Assembly: GCA_028829895.1 (NCBI GenBank)
Contig: CM054177.1
Location: 38,718,564-38,782,563, forward strand
From: Sinotaia quadrata
Lineage: Eukaryota; Mollusca; Gastropoda; Architaenioglossa; Viviparidae
Length of the DNA stretch: 64,000 nt
Direction of reading: 5' to 3'
In this document: positions 1 to 10,599 of the stretch, in pieces
Numbering within the stretch: position 1 is the stretch's first letter
How the letters are laid out: every line of letters begins with the position of its first letter
Position numbers and translations under genes: made by a program
Notes under the pieces: model-generated
Told to the model about the DNA's origin: nothing
Database searches by the model: none
What the model saw: the letters and a program-made list of their open reading frames with translations, nothing else

Positions 1-290
1 CACTGTGTAAAGTCAAGTTTTAGAATTACTGTATTTACAGTCAGAATGCTAGGATCACTATGTACAGTCAGGTTTTAGAATCACTGTGTACAATCAGGGT
101 TAAGAATCACTATATGTACTCAGGTATTAGAATCACTGCGTGTAGTCAGATTTTTCACTGTGTACAATCAGGGTGTTAGAATCACTGTGTACAGTTAGGT
201 TTTAGAATCATTATGTAAAGTCAGATTACCAGAATCACTGTGATTTGTTATAATTAATGTGTACAGTCAGGTTAGTAAATCTCTTGTATA
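1..290. repeat. Minisatellite, unit about 26-30 bp
   Basis: About ten degenerate copies of a unit of the form 'aatcactgtgtacagtcagg' plus 'ttttag'. It lies in the intron that follows exon 7 of gene B (minus-strand sense), and its left limit is cut by the window edge. No coding potential. Confidence 0.8.
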
Positions 291-299
291 ATCCTGATT

Positions 300-500
300 G
301 TTAGTTCACTGAATCCTTTCAAGGTTATTTATTATTATAGTACTTTTATTGGCAACAATTCTGCAACCTTACTTTTTTATTGGCAACATATAAGTCACTT
401 TATGTATTACTGGTAGCAGTTGAGTAACCTTATAGTTAATTGGTAACATTTATGTGTCTTTGTGTTTTATTGGCATCATATCTGTTATAGTATATGCTTT
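300..500. repeat. Degenerate repeats with 'attggcaacat' core
   Basis: Four diverged copies of an approximately 45-bp unit, each with a core like 'ttattggcaacat'. The remaining stretch up to exon 7 at 693 shows nothing recognisable. Confidence 0.5.
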
Positions 501-692
501 TAGATTCTCTTTTCTTTCTTTTCACTTTTGCTTGATGCAGCAATGTTTTCACAAATATCAATCAAATACTGTCATAAATCAGGCTCAAATCTAACTTTCA
601 ACACTAAAGTTTTATATATAATATACATAAAGAGAGACTGATAGACACTGAGAGAGAAACATATATAAAACATGAAAATGGCATATCATTAC

Positions 693-770
693 CTCAACAG
701 AACTTTTCATGAGAACACCATTTGGATTTGATCTGTTTTGACAACAATCTTCTCCCATTCCACACACTGT
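693..770 (-). CDS. XDH: Gene B exon 7, linker after the second Fe-S domain
   Basis: The 78-bp phase-0 exon encodes residues 165-190. A paired Cys-Cys (GEDCCQN) corresponds to the 'GGCC' stretch that follows the Fe-S domains in bovine xanthine dehydrogenase. The acceptor reads TTACAG and the donor GTAATG on the minus strand. It is the last gene B exon in the window; the next (FAD domain) must lie left of position 1. This segment is poorly conserved in the family, so the call relies on frame, splice sites and position. Confidence 0.8.
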
Positions 771-1039
771 CTGTAAACAAAGGCACAATGTTCTTTTTAA
801 TGTTTTTTTTTAATTTTAAACTCAAAACAGGAATATCTTTGTATATCTTAATCTTATGCAAATAACAAGGTCACTATTAGAGATGTCCAGGTCATAAGGA
901 GATGTGACCATACAAAACATGTAAATATAAAATTTTCAAAATTACAGTTGCTTTAAGAGCAATGTAATATGCAATATAAGCCATTATATTTTCATATTTT
1001 AAAAAATTATTTCATACTAAACACAATGTTGCAATGAAA

Positions 1040-1830
1040 TATTTTGTTGTTGTTTGTACATTTCTCTTTGTATGACAACAGATAAGGCTTTACAACTATT
1101 GTTGGAACTGTTTACACAGAGCACTGAGTGTAGAACCCTTGAGTTTAATGTATTAGTTTGTATGTGTTCAATGCAGTGTGCTGGCCTGCAAAGCCCATCC
1201 CTGAAATCTGACCTCTTTGGCAGCATGGGGCTGGGAGATCTGCCCTTAGTTTTTATCTGTGCAATTTCTGACATTTTTCCCAGACAATACCTTTAAATAG
1301 GGTGACAGAACTCTGAGACAAAAGGACAGACAAAAGCAGACAAGATGAGAGGATAGATATGTAGGGTAAATCTAAGACTTCTGAACCATGGGGCTGATAA
1401 TTAGGGTAGGTAGTTTAGGTTAGGTTGTGAACAAATTTAGGTCATAAACAAACTTGAGTTAGAATATGTATTCTAACAGAAAAAGGAAGAGATGATATTT
1501 TTATTATACTAGTGTAAATGGCGGACTTGTGTGCATTATAAAAAGTATACATTCAATGTAATGCATATCATGCCTTGAACATGTGAGCATTTGTCACTGT
1601 GTTTGTTGATGCTATTTATCATTTACTTGTTTGGCTGCTCATTAGTTCAGAGACAGGCGTTTTATAAAATTATAATGATCGCTATTGCAAAAAACCTGTT
1701 TGTCTCATTTGGTGAATTTGTACAAATGGCGCTGTATGCAGAAGACAAGAAGAGAACACTGAACAAGAAGATAAAACCAAACAAAGACACAATTCATCAT
1801 CATCATTGTCTTGCATCATCATAGAAGTCT
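1040..1830 (+). repeat. Dispersed repeat, copy 1 (inverted relative to 28690-29460)
   Basis: This stretch matches, in reverse complement and with moderate divergence, the sequence at about 28690-29460. Shared landmarks include 'gacaaaaggacagacaaaag', 'ttaggttaggttgt', 'gtgcattataaaaagtatac' and 'caaatggcgctgtatgcaga'. No protein is recognisable, and no terminal inverted repeats or target duplication were identified, so the class is unknown (a non-autonomous element or LINE tail is possible). Both limits are approximate. Confidence 0.7.
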
Positions 1831-1839
1831 CGGTCCCTT

Positions 1840-2110
1840 TAACATGAGTTTAATAAGGTTTATCAGTACTGATTGTAGAACTTTAAAAAGGTTTGTCAAC
1901 ACGTTTACATAGGTTTATCAATACTGAGTTTACAAAGGCTATTGACATGAGTTTATAAAGGCTATTGACAAGAGTTTATAAAAACTTACAGTGAGTTTAC
2001 AAAAGCTTAACATCATTGATTTCAACACTGAGTTACTAAAGGTTTAGCAGCAGTGAGTTTATCATTGAGTTAACTAAGGCTTAGCATACATAACTAGTTT
2101 ACAAGAGAAT
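1840..2110. repeat. Degenerate minisatellite with 'gagtttataaagg' core
   Basis: About eight loosely related copies of 'actgagtttacaaaggctta', spaced about 25-35 bp apart, in intron 6 of gene B. Strongly diverged, so it looks older than the adjacent 39-bp array. Confidence 0.6.
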
Positions 2111-2234
2111 TAGTTTATAAAACAGAACATCTTCACAATACATCCAAGTATCTCCCAGTCCCATAATCAGTCATCAGCAAGTGATACTTTTCTGAAATCA
2201 CATAATTGTAATTATTTTTTAATCTGAATATATG

Positions 2235-2612
2235 GTTTACACTACCTCATAGTATCTATAATCTGCCTGTGTGGTTTTTACTTCCTCATAGTATCTATAA
2301 TTATAATCTGCCTGTGTGGTTTTTATTTCCTCATAGTATCTATAATCTGCCTGTGTGGTTTTTACTTCCTCATAGTATCTATAATCTGCCTGTGTGGTTT
2401 TTACTTCCTCATAGTATCTATAATCTGCCTGTGTGGTTTTTACTTCCTCATAGTATCTATAATCTGCCTGTGTGGTTTTTACTTCCTCATAGTATCTATA
2501 ATCTGCCTGTGTGGTTTTTACTTCCTCATAGTATCTATAATCTGCCTGTGTGGTTTTTACTTCCTCATAGTATCTATAATCTGCCTGTGTGGTTTTTACT
2601 TCCTCATGTTGT
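2235..2612. repeat. 39-bp minisatellite, about 9 near-identical copies
   Basis: The unit contains 'ctgcctgtgtggttttta' and 'cctcatagtatctataat' and repeats every 39 bp with almost no divergence, which suggests recent homogenisation. Because 39 is a multiple of three, the array reads open in one frame as a repetitive hydrophobic peptide. I regard that as an artefact. It lies within intron 6 of gene B. Confidence 0.9.
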
Positions 2613-3164
2613 CTGTAAATGGTAGCACAACTTTACTGAACTTTATTAATTCATTCTCTTCTATAGCATGGAGTGTCAATGCTAGAATACATCTCAAATT
2701 AAAATCACTTCAAACAAAACCAATTTGGAGCTGTGACTATAGAGTATTTGCCATTGAAATTACTTTTCTTACATTTTTGATGACCAATCTTCTTAAGCAA
2801 ACAATTCTTATTTTTGTTCCTATTATATGGCAAGTATTTTCTTCAGTAGAAAATGCATTCCAACATGCAGCCATCTGGTGGCCTGTGGTTTAACATCCTC
2901 CAGTGAAGGAATATGTAAGCACTGAAGCCAGGTCTTTGTGTTCTTACATTCATCTGAACACAGCAGAATTTTGTTACAAATGCTTTATAACAGTGTAACT
3001 TAAAGCACAGCATGGCCTCACAGACTGCATGTTTATTAAGCATTTTTATCATGGCATAAATGCAGAACAATGCAAAACAAAAAGCTTCTCTTTTGGACAT
3101 ATGGAGTAATGAAAATAATATTAGTAGGTTTATAACCAAAAGTTGAGTATGTAATCTCAGCAGT

Positions 3165-3510
3165 CTAAGTACAGCAGAATATTCAATAAATAAATTTAAT
3201 TTTATATAAGAAGCACCAGAATAAGTGTTTATATATAACAGCATATTAAATAAATAAAGTTATTTTTTTATAAGAAGTACCAGAATAAGTGTTTATATAC
3301 AACAGAATATTAAATAAATAAAGTTAATTTTGTATAAGAAACACCAGAATAAGTGTTTTATACAACAGAATATTAAATAAATAAAGTTCATTTTGTATAA
3401 GTACCAGAATAAGTATTTATATAATATAGCATATTAAATAAATAAAGTTTAATTTAGTGTTAAAAGTTCCAGAATAAGTGTTTATGTACAATAGCATATT
3501 AATAAATCAA
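3165..3510. repeat. About 62-65-bp minisatellite, 5 copies
   Basis: Units share 'ccagaataagtgtttata' followed by 'agaatattaaataaataaag'. AT-rich, moderately diverged, intronic in gene B. The interval 2620-3160 shows nothing recognisable. Confidence 0.8.
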
Positions 3511-3936
3511 CTTAGTTAAGGAAGAACAAAAATAATGTTTTGATTATTACATGTAATACTTTGAATTAATGCAGATGTTACATGTTAAAATTAGGAAATT
3601 GTGAAATATCTCAGGAATGCTCAAATATAGTTTGCTACTTATTTCTTCTGGAATTTTATAAATGCTGATTGTAACACAGATATTTTACTCTACTTTCTCA
3701 CTACAGTCACAAATGTATCATTGTAATTTCAACATAACATTTTAAACTTGTTCAAATAAATTAAGCTGTCAGTCATGTTCAGTAGTTGTCACATTGAAAT
3801 AAATTAATGTTGCACTTTAATATTATTGTATTATAATATTTATATAAAATATATAAATTAATGAACATGATTCATTAAAATGTAATTTTTGTACTCTATG
3901 TAAAATGTAAATTAAAAAAATTAATGTTAGAATTAC

Positions 3937-3998
3937 CCCTGTGAAGGGCCTGTAGCCATCAACAATAGATCGGTACCCAGTACAGCGACACAAATTAC
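3937..3998 (-). CDS. XDH: Gene B exon 6, second [2Fe-2S] cluster ligands
   Basis: The 62-bp exon encodes residues 144-164, including NLCRCTGYR, the hallmark of the alpha-helical [2Fe-2S] domain of xanthine dehydrogenase and aldehyde oxidase. C147 and C149 bind cluster I with C112 and C115 of exon 5. The acceptor (GATAG) completes a glycine codon split with exon 5. The donor is GTAATT directly after ACAGGG. Identification is secure at family level. Confidence 0.95.
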
Positions 3999-4149
3999 CT
4001 ATCACAAAAGCAGTTATTAAAATAAACTATAACATACATTTTTTCATACACATAAGGACCACTTTTAAAATGCACTTTGCAATAACCCAAAATTATCAAA
4101 TATCAAATTACAATTTCTATACATGACAAAAATAAATTTTCATTGTTAA

Positions 4150-4590
4150 AAATTTTAATATAATAAAAAGAATATATTAAGATTTACTATCAAAAGAACT
4201 TTCTACAAAGAGTATATTAAATTTTACTCTCAAAAGAACTATCATTTCTTAGCAAAAGCATTTTCTAGTTAGACAGAGATTAATTAACATATTTACTTTA
4301 GGTATGTTAAGACAGCAAAAAGTATTTTCTAACTAGTTAGAGATTAATTTGTGTATATCAAGACTGCATAAAAGCACTTTCTAGCTGCTTAGATAATCAT
4401 TAAAAAGTTTGCTAAGACATACATACCATGGAAAGCTTTATTTATTGATTAGGTGGTTTAATTTACTATGTTAGTATGAGTAATCTAAGACTCTATCAAA
4501 AGCATTTTATATCTGCTCAGGTTTTCATTTACAATATGTATGCTAAGACTTTATCAAAAGCACTTTTACCTGCTCAGGTGTTCATTTACA
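4150..4590. repeat. Minisatellite resembling the exon 5 donor junction, left portion
   Basis: About six diverged units of 60-70 bp carry 'atcaaaagcattttcta', 'ctgctcaggtgttcattta' and 'gtatgctaagact'. The true exon 5 end (6394-6430) reads 'acttaccatcaaaggcattttctaactgctcaggtgttggtcta', here broken as 'acttaccatcaaagg' and 'cattttctaactgctcagg', so the units look like copies of the end of exon 5 plus its splice donor. The array is interrupted by the hAT insertion at 4592-6336 and resumes at 6345. Confidence 0.75.
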
Positions 4591-5171
4591 GCAGGGGCAG
4601 GCAAACTCTGGCCCATAGGCCAGAAGGTCTGGCCTGCCAAGTTATTTACAGTTCAGCCCACAATCAGCAAAATAAAAGTCAATAAAACAAATGGGCATTG
4701 TTATAAGCTGTCATCATTCCATCAGGCAAGTTTCCACATTTTGTTAAACATGCTCAGCACATTGTAGCTATGTTTGGAAACACATTTTTCTGTGAACAAC
4801 TGTTCTCAAAGTTGAAATAAACAAAGAGTCACCTTTGCTCTAAACCAGGGGTCTCAAACTCGCAGCCCGCGTGACGATATTTTGTGGCCCCCACTTGATA
4901 TCAAAGTTTAGTAAAAGTGCGGCCCGCATGTTTTTCCCTAAATAAAAAATATACCAACAAAAAAGATTACATAAAATAATTACGAAAAAAAGTACTTGAA
5001 ACACTGACATGATTCCTAATCGAGTGAATGTGTTTTGTCATTTCTGTGAGAGCTGCCTGCTTAATGTATGCAATATACTATAGAAGCCTGTCAAAGCATA
5101 GGCCTATGATATCAGCAGGCCCTTTGCAGCAAATGCCTGAAGTTTGACAATGTGATGTCTGATGTTGTGAA

Positions 5172-5465
5172 ATGCATCAACCATATCAGATCCAGGGGTT
5201 AAAGCACTGGCAGTTCCATGCCTTTTTAGAGGAAATAGAGTCAGCATATGAGGCACATTGGCTTAGCAGGGGACAGGTCTTGAAGAGGTTTCATGAGTTG
5301 AGAGCAGAAATGAAAACCTTCATGGAGAAGGATGGGATGGCTGTTCCTGTACTAAGTGATCCCAAATGGCTCATGGACTTAGCTTTTCTTGTTGACCATA
5401 CAAGAGCTGAATGTACTGAACAAGAAATTACAAGGCCAGGGGCAGCTTGTCAGCGCAATATATGA
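5172..5465 (+). pseudogene. hAT transposase fragment (GTF2IRD2/ZBED-like), central part
   Basis: The 97-codon frame contains HWLSRGQVLKRFHELRAE and LSDPKWLMDLAFLVD. These resemble the RNase H-like core of hAT transposases related to the transposase-derived domain of GTF2IRD2 and ZBED proteins. It stops at 5465, and the downstream C-terminal part is in another frame, so the transposase is broken. It lies inside the inner hAT element. Assignment rests on motif recall, without a search. Confidence 0.75.
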
Positions 5466-5583
5466 CAATAAAGCCCAGCATTCTCAGACAAACCTCTGTC
5501 ATTTCCCAGCATGTAAGGCACTCATGGATTCTGGCACACCATTCAGTGGTGAGAATTATATTATGTAAAGCTTCAGGAAGAAT

Positions 5584-5913
5584 TTGATCACAGGTTTGCA
5601 CGGAATCACCTTTCAAATATTTGCAGACCCCTTCTCCTTCGATGTGGAAGATACCCCTCCTGTGCTTCAAATGGAGCTAATTGACATACAGTGTAATTCT
5701 GAACTCAAAGCCAAATTCAGGGAGGTGAGTGGAAAAGAAGACAAGCTTGGACAGTTTTTGAGAGAATTGTCCCTTACCTTCTATGAGCTTTCCAGGATGT
5801 TCAAGCAGACCATGTGCCTTTTTGGGAGCACCTATCTGTGTGAAAAGCTCTTCTTGACTTTAAGTCAAAATTCAGGTCCAAACATATTGATGAACATCTT
5901 CAAGCCATACTGA
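5584..5913 (+). pseudogene. hAT transposase fragment, C-terminal dimerisation region
   Basis: The frame includes LQMELIDIQCNSELKAKF and CLFGSTYLCEKLF, which are conserved features of the C-terminal hAT dimerisation region. It continues the fragment at 5172-5465 after a frame change. No intact start-to-stop transposase can be read across the element, so it is a dead copy. Confidence 0.75.
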
Positions 5914-6344
5914 GGGTTTCAGTGGCTTCCTCCCTGAAGCCAAATGTGTCTCAGTTGTGTAAAAGGAAACGTTTCCAGGTCTCTAGCAGCAGGGAATAAT
6001 GATGCGACCCAGATTTTACTTCCAGCGGCCCCAAGCAAAATGAGTTTGAGACCCTTGCTCTAAACTCTCTGACCAGCATCTAAATGACATTCTTCACTTG
6101 TCCACCACATCCATTACACTTGTCATTGAATCATTGATTCGTTGTAAGCAACACCATCCATCTCATTAACTTTTCATTGAAAATGAGAGGGTTTTTTTTG
6201 CATAAAATACACCTTTTAAAATTACTTTTGTTCTCATTTATTTTCTGGACTTTGTGACATTTGGTCATCTATCTGACCTGCAAACTGTTCCAACAGTTTT
6301 ATCTGGCCCACACTCTTAAAAGTTTGCCTGTCTCTGATTTACAG

Positions 6345-6399
6345 TAAATACTTTCTACCTGCTCAGGTGTTCATTTATAATGAGTATGCAATGACTTAC
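6345..6399. repeat. Exon 5 junction-derived minisatellite, right portion
   Basis: After the hAT insertion the array resumes with 'ctttctacctgctcaggtg' and 'ttcatttataatgagtatg', then runs directly into the real donor and exon 5. The copy interrupted by the insertion carries the duplicated target 'atttacag'. Confidence 0.75.
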
Positions 6400-6526
6400 C
6401 ATCAAAGGCATTTTCTAACTGCTCAGGTGTTGGTCTAGGATGATTACGTAGCAAGGTGTACATGGACATGACAAAGCCTGGTGTACAAAAGCCACACTGT
6501 GATCCATGGGCAGATGCAATCCATTC
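6400..6526 (-). CDS. XDH: Gene B exon 5, second [2Fe-2S] domain start
   Basis: The 127-bp exon encodes residues 102-144. [11 protein letters not shown] carries the cluster I ligands C112 and C115, and MSMYTLLRN follows as in animal xanthine dehydrogenases. The acceptor is TTTAAG before GAATGG; the donor is GTAAGT with one base of a split glycine codon. Both intron edges are built of minisatellite copies resembling the adjoining junction, so decoy acceptor-like and donor-like sequences flank the exon. Confidence 0.95.
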
Positions 6527-6960
6527 CTTAAATACATGTTTATAAATGTGTCATTCTTTAAATACACATGTATAAATGTGTCATTCCTTAAATACATGTG
6601 TATAAATGTGTCATTCCTAAAATATGTGACTATAAATATACCATTCCTGAAATGCATGTGTATAAATGTACAATTCTTTAAATACATGTGTATAAATATA
6701 CAATGCCTTTAATATGTGTGTATAATGTACAATTCCTTCAGTATGTGTATAAATGTACAATTCCTTTAATGTGTGTGTGTACATGTACAATTCCTTTAAT
6801 AAATATACATGTTTAAATGTACAATTCCTTAAAGAACATGTGTTTAAATGTACAATTACTTAAATACAAGTGTATAATGTACATTCCTTAAGCAACTGTA
6901 CATAAATGTACCATTCCTTAAGCAAGCGTGCATAAATGTACCATTCCTTAAATACATTAA
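6527..6960. repeat. About 31-bp minisatellite resembling the exon 5 acceptor
   Basis: About 14 units of 'cattccttaaatacatgtg' plus 'tataaatgtgt' adjoin exon 5. On the minus strand each unit reads TATTTAAGGAATG, the same as the functional acceptor TGTATTTAAG followed by GAATGG. The array therefore repeats the splice acceptor many times in the upstream intron. Confidence 0.85.
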
Positions 6961-7164
6961 CTGTAAGTATTATTCAAATATTATTATTGTATTAGTAGTA
7001 TTTTGCAAATATGTACATATATATATTATTATTATTATTATTATTAATAATATTAATTTAGTATTAACTGTATATTCCCAGACCTTTTCTAGAATTTTAG
7101 TAGTATTGGTCTCAGGCTTTAGAGAAGGTCGGTAGTCTAGTGAAAACTGACTTGTAAATAAGAC

Positions 7165-7330
7165 TGAACACTTGATGAGATTGAACACTGACTCTTAAAT
7201 AAGAATGAGCATTGACTCTTAATAAAACTGAACACAGACTCTTAAATAAGACTGAACACAGACTCTTAGATAAGACTGGACCCGACTCTTAAATAAGACT
7301 GTACACTGATTCTTAGAAAAAAACTGAATT
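7165..7330. repeat. About 25-30-bp minisatellite 'gactcttaaataagactgaacact'
   Basis: Six diverged copies containing 'gactcttaaataagact' in intron 4 of gene B. A short (TAT)n run lies at 7024-7050. The stretch 7330-8370 shows no gene; it has weak (ATCT)n-like sequence around 8060-8150. Confidence 0.75.
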
Positions 7331-8374
7331 ATTTTTAGGGTTTACATGCTTAGTATAACACTGGCTAAAAATAGAACTGCCATAACTTTAACCTAACTCA
7401 CAAGTAGCCAAGTTTATGTCTTATGTATCAAAAATTGTAATTTATCAAATTTCTATTTCATAAATTTACAAACTAATTAGGTGATAATATTATATTTATC
7501 ATATGATAAATTTATTTTTTGCTTTCATAATTTCTTTTCATGTATTATTGACATCACAGTTCAAATTTGTGATTTCCTACTTTAAAATCCTTTATCATTT
7601 GTTCTGTAATCAGCAAGGAGAAGCAGATCGTAGAAACAATACAACAATGCTATAGAGTTACTGAATAAATATCATGGCAGCCATGTTTTAAAAAGTACAG
7701 CCTCACTTCAGTCTTTATTACTCATAGCTTTATTTCTTCTTTTATCATTCATAACACTTGAAGCACCCAAAAGTCTATATTGCTTGCAAATTTATGAAAG
7801 AAATGCTTTGTACATATATTTCAGGGACATTTTAGTGAAGTTGTGCCAAGTGCGTGACAGATGAGATTAAACTATATTCATCAACACTGGTCACTGTTAA
7901 ACCAATCACAATTGAAGTACAGGAGTTGCTAGGTCAATGTTTAACCAATCAAAATTCAAAATATCTCATCAATGTTTATATTGTTGTGTGCTGAAGAAAA
8001 TAATAATTTACTTATTTTAGCTATTTACAAACTGCTCAATGCTTACATTCAAAACAGCATTATCTATCTTTCTATATGTCCATGTATCTATCTATTGACC
8101 TAGGTAACTATTTACCTGTCTATCTGTCCTATATCTATTTATACAGACTTTTATTTGACTTTTGCTATTCTATTTTAATACAATATGTTTATTTAGATAA
8201 TGATGGTTATTACATTGTGTCATTTTCTTTAGAGTCATTCTGAGTTTAAATATATATCACACATGGAACTGCATCGATTCAACAATTCCTAACATAAGTA
8301 CTTGATGAGTTTGCACTCTTAGCAGAGACTGTAGAACACCTCTGCTCAATTTCAGTAAGATTAGCACAAGGGAC

Positions 8375-8375
<1 letters not shown>

Positions 8376-8439
<64 letters not shown>

Positions 8440-8580
8440 TGTGTGTGTGTGTGTGTGTTTGTGCACATGCCTGTGTCTATATTTGTGTCCATGTGTGTGT
8501 CTATGCATGTGTCTATTTGTGTGTTTCTCTGTGTCTATGTATGTATCTATATGTGTCTATATATGTGTCTGTGTGTGTGC
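8376..8580. repeat. (TG)n microsatellite with degenerate TG-rich tail
   Basis: A run of TG dinucleotides at 8376-8459 with one internal interruption is followed by TG-rich degenerate sequence. Open frames here (poly Cys-Val or poly His-Thr) are artefacts of the repeat. Confidence 0.95.
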
Positions 8581-8956
8581 ACACAATGTCTTCCACTGAC
8601 AACAGTATGACTTAGGGCCAGAAACTGTAGAAATCTTAAATCTGAAACTTTTTGGATACAGGTCAGTTTAACCCTTACCAAATTTAATAAAAATGCTAAT
8701 AAATTCTGGTGCAAAACTCTGAAATAAGGAGACAGTGAAAGTACCCATTTTCATGATATATGTCAGTTAAACCTAAACCAAACATTCTCTCTCCCTCATG
8801 AAATGTGTGGCAGGTTACATAAATCTATAAAACATTCTCTCTCTCTCACACACATTTACACTCGTGCATTATGGCCATCATATCATCATGGCATAAGAAA
8901 TAAATGTGCATCATTCTTGCACTACAAATAAGTGACTGTGCAGTAAGCACACTGAC

Positions 8957-9056
8957 CTGTACTGGATGAAGGCGAGTGCTTAGGCTACCAATCCCTTCAA
9001 CTGTTGTTAAAGCCAATCCATGCATTGAACACAGTGGAGCCAGACAAGCATTCACA
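8957..9056 (-). CDS. XDH: Gene B exon 4, fourth ligand of the first Fe-S cluster
   Basis: The 100-bp exon encodes residues 68-101. NACLAPLC carries C72, the fourth ligand of the N-terminal plant-ferredoxin-like cluster. TTVEGIGS and STRLHPVQ follow and are near-identical to vertebrate xanthine dehydrogenase. The acceptor is ATTACAG, completing a split His codon; the donor is GTCAGT right after the VQ codons. Confidence 0.95.
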
Positions 9057-9481
9057 CTGTAATGACTTAACACAAGGTTAAGGTGCTCACTTAATCAAAT
9101 AAAGGTAGAAGTAGATCTACATTTTGCAATTAGATAAATTTAGTTTTATAATAAAGAAAGATTCCTTTATAATGTCTGAAAGCAACGCCACACTTTCAAG
9201 CTTATTAGATAAATACATGTGTATATTCAATAATAAATTAACATAAGGTCGACATTTACAAGCCAACTGACCAACATCAAAATATAATATACAAGTACTC
9301 TGAAACTGCTGGGATAAATATAAACATTTATATTTTATAGCACATGGTTATTATCAAGGCAGTCATTCATATAGTCAAATACATATGTGCAGTCTGTAAT
9401 GGATTAACACAAAGTTTAGAAACCATCAGTTAAAGTCATGTACTTTATGTAATCATAAACACTAGATTATAATTAAAAGCC

Positions 9482-9482
<1 letters not shown>

Positions 9483-9524
<42 letters not shown>

Positions 9525-9525
9525 G
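9483..9525. repeat. (GATA)n microsatellite
   Basis: About ten GATA units in intron 3 of gene B, between exons 3 and 4. Confidence 0.95.
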
Positions 9526-9614
9526 TCATAATGGATGAACACTGCAGAGAATGACAATGAGTACATGAGAGTTACAAATTATGTTCTTGTCAATCTCATT
9601 GTTGCCAAGGATAC

Positions 9615-9711
9615 TGGATTTTATCAACTTCTGGTATATAACTGGAAACCATGACAGTGCAGGCTCCACAGCCACCTTCACCACAACCAAGCTTGGTGCC
9701 GGTCAGTTTTA
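9615..9711 (-). CDS. XDH: Gene B exon 3, first [2Fe-2S] cluster loop
   Basis: The 97-bp exon encodes residues 36-68. [18 protein letters not shown] contains C45, C50 and C53, the first three ligands of the N-terminal [2Fe-2S] cluster. Both ends split codons that are restored by exons 2 and 4. The acceptor is CCAAG before TAAAACTG and the donor is GTATCC. Confidence 0.95.
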
Positions 9712-9811
9712 CTTGGATTTTGTTAAGTTTCATAATTAATATATATATTTTTTTAATATGTTGCATTGATAAACTGCTGACCAGAAAGGTGCATGAGGGT
9801 GCAATTTAAAA

Positions 9812-10125
9812 AAAGTAATACTCTATGTTGGAAATAAATAAATGTAATACTTTGTGTTGGAAATAAATAAATGTAATACTTTGTGTTGGAAATAAATAAA
9901 TGTAATACTTTGTGTTGGAAATAAATAAATGTAATACTTTGTGTTGGAAATAAATAAATGTAATACTCTATGTTGGAAATAAATAAATGTAATACTCTAT
10001 GTTGGAAATAAATAAATGTAATACTTTGTGTTGGAAATAAATAAATGTAATACTTTGTGTTGGAAATAAATAAATGTAATACTCTGTGTTGGAAATAAAT
10101 AAATGTAATACTCTGTGTTGGAAAT
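9812..10125. repeat. 29-bp minisatellite, about 10 copies
   Basis: The unit reads 'gttggaaataaataaatg' plus 'taatactttgt' every 29 bp with few changes. The 125-codon minus-strand open frame across it is a by-product of the repeat. It lies in intron 2 of gene B. The interval 10125-10590 shows nothing recognisable. Confidence 0.9.
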
Positions 10126-10599
10126 ATCAATGTAGCTTGTAATGCAGAACGTGCTACTTAAATTGTTTCATTAGAGCATATTTATAATCTAAAGAAATGT
10201 TGTGTACCTGTGAAAAGTATTATATACTAGCACATAAAATCCCAGCTTTGTATGGTTGCAAAGAGCAAATGATAATTAATAACTGAAGAACACAAATAAT
10301 TTAATGTTTTAGAATTCCCAGGAACTGAGGTTCGACCCTGATTCCTCCATCCCTACATATCTCATTTTGACTTCCTACCTCTCCATGTAGCCATAAATAA
10401 CTTATTAATAGCCCCTCATATATGTGGGTGGAGAGGAATTACTATTATTATATCTAGATTTTCTTGTTTGCTTATTTCGCACCATCCCAAGTCCTTCTCC
10501 GGCTTCTGGTAGAAAACTTTTCTCATTTTCACTGTTTCAAAGAGTTTTGTGCTACAATCGCTGAAGATGTCAACCTCGATTTTCCAAAAAAAAAATTAT

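Larger units (their letters stand above)
4846..6057 (+). mobile_element. Inner hAT element nested in the outer hAT, with transposase remnant
   Basis: The 1212-bp element has ends CAGGGGTCTCAAACTC and (reverse complement) CAAGGGTCTCAAACTCATT. It is flanked by an 8-bp duplication, CTCTAAAC, at 4838-4845 and 6058-6065. It carries broken hAT transposase coding sequence on the plus strand. It sits wholly inside the outer element, so it is the younger insertion. Confidence 0.9.
4592..6336. mobile_element. Outer hAT-type DNA transposon
   Basis: Left end CAGGGGCAGGCAAACTC matches the reverse complement of the right end, CAGAGACAGGCAAACTT. The element is bounded by an 8-bp target duplication, ATTTACAG, at 4584-4591 and 6337-6344. 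An 8-bp duplication with CAGRG ends is typical of hAT elements. Apart from the nested element at 4846-6057, about 530 bp remain: 4592-4837 and 6066-6336. No intact transposase of its own is left, so it is non-autonomous or heavily deleted. Confidence 0.85.

Noticed and set aside
2269..2625. 118-codon open frame with a repeated hydrophobic peptide
   Set aside because: It is the translation of a 39-bp minisatellite; no start context, splice sites or homology beyond the repeat.
8257..8615. Open frames rich in Cys-Val or His-Thr on both strands
   Set aside because: Produced by the (TG)n microsatellite.
9753..10130. 125-codon minus-strand frame
   Set aside because: Artefact of a 29-bp repeat whose three-unit period is 87 bp.
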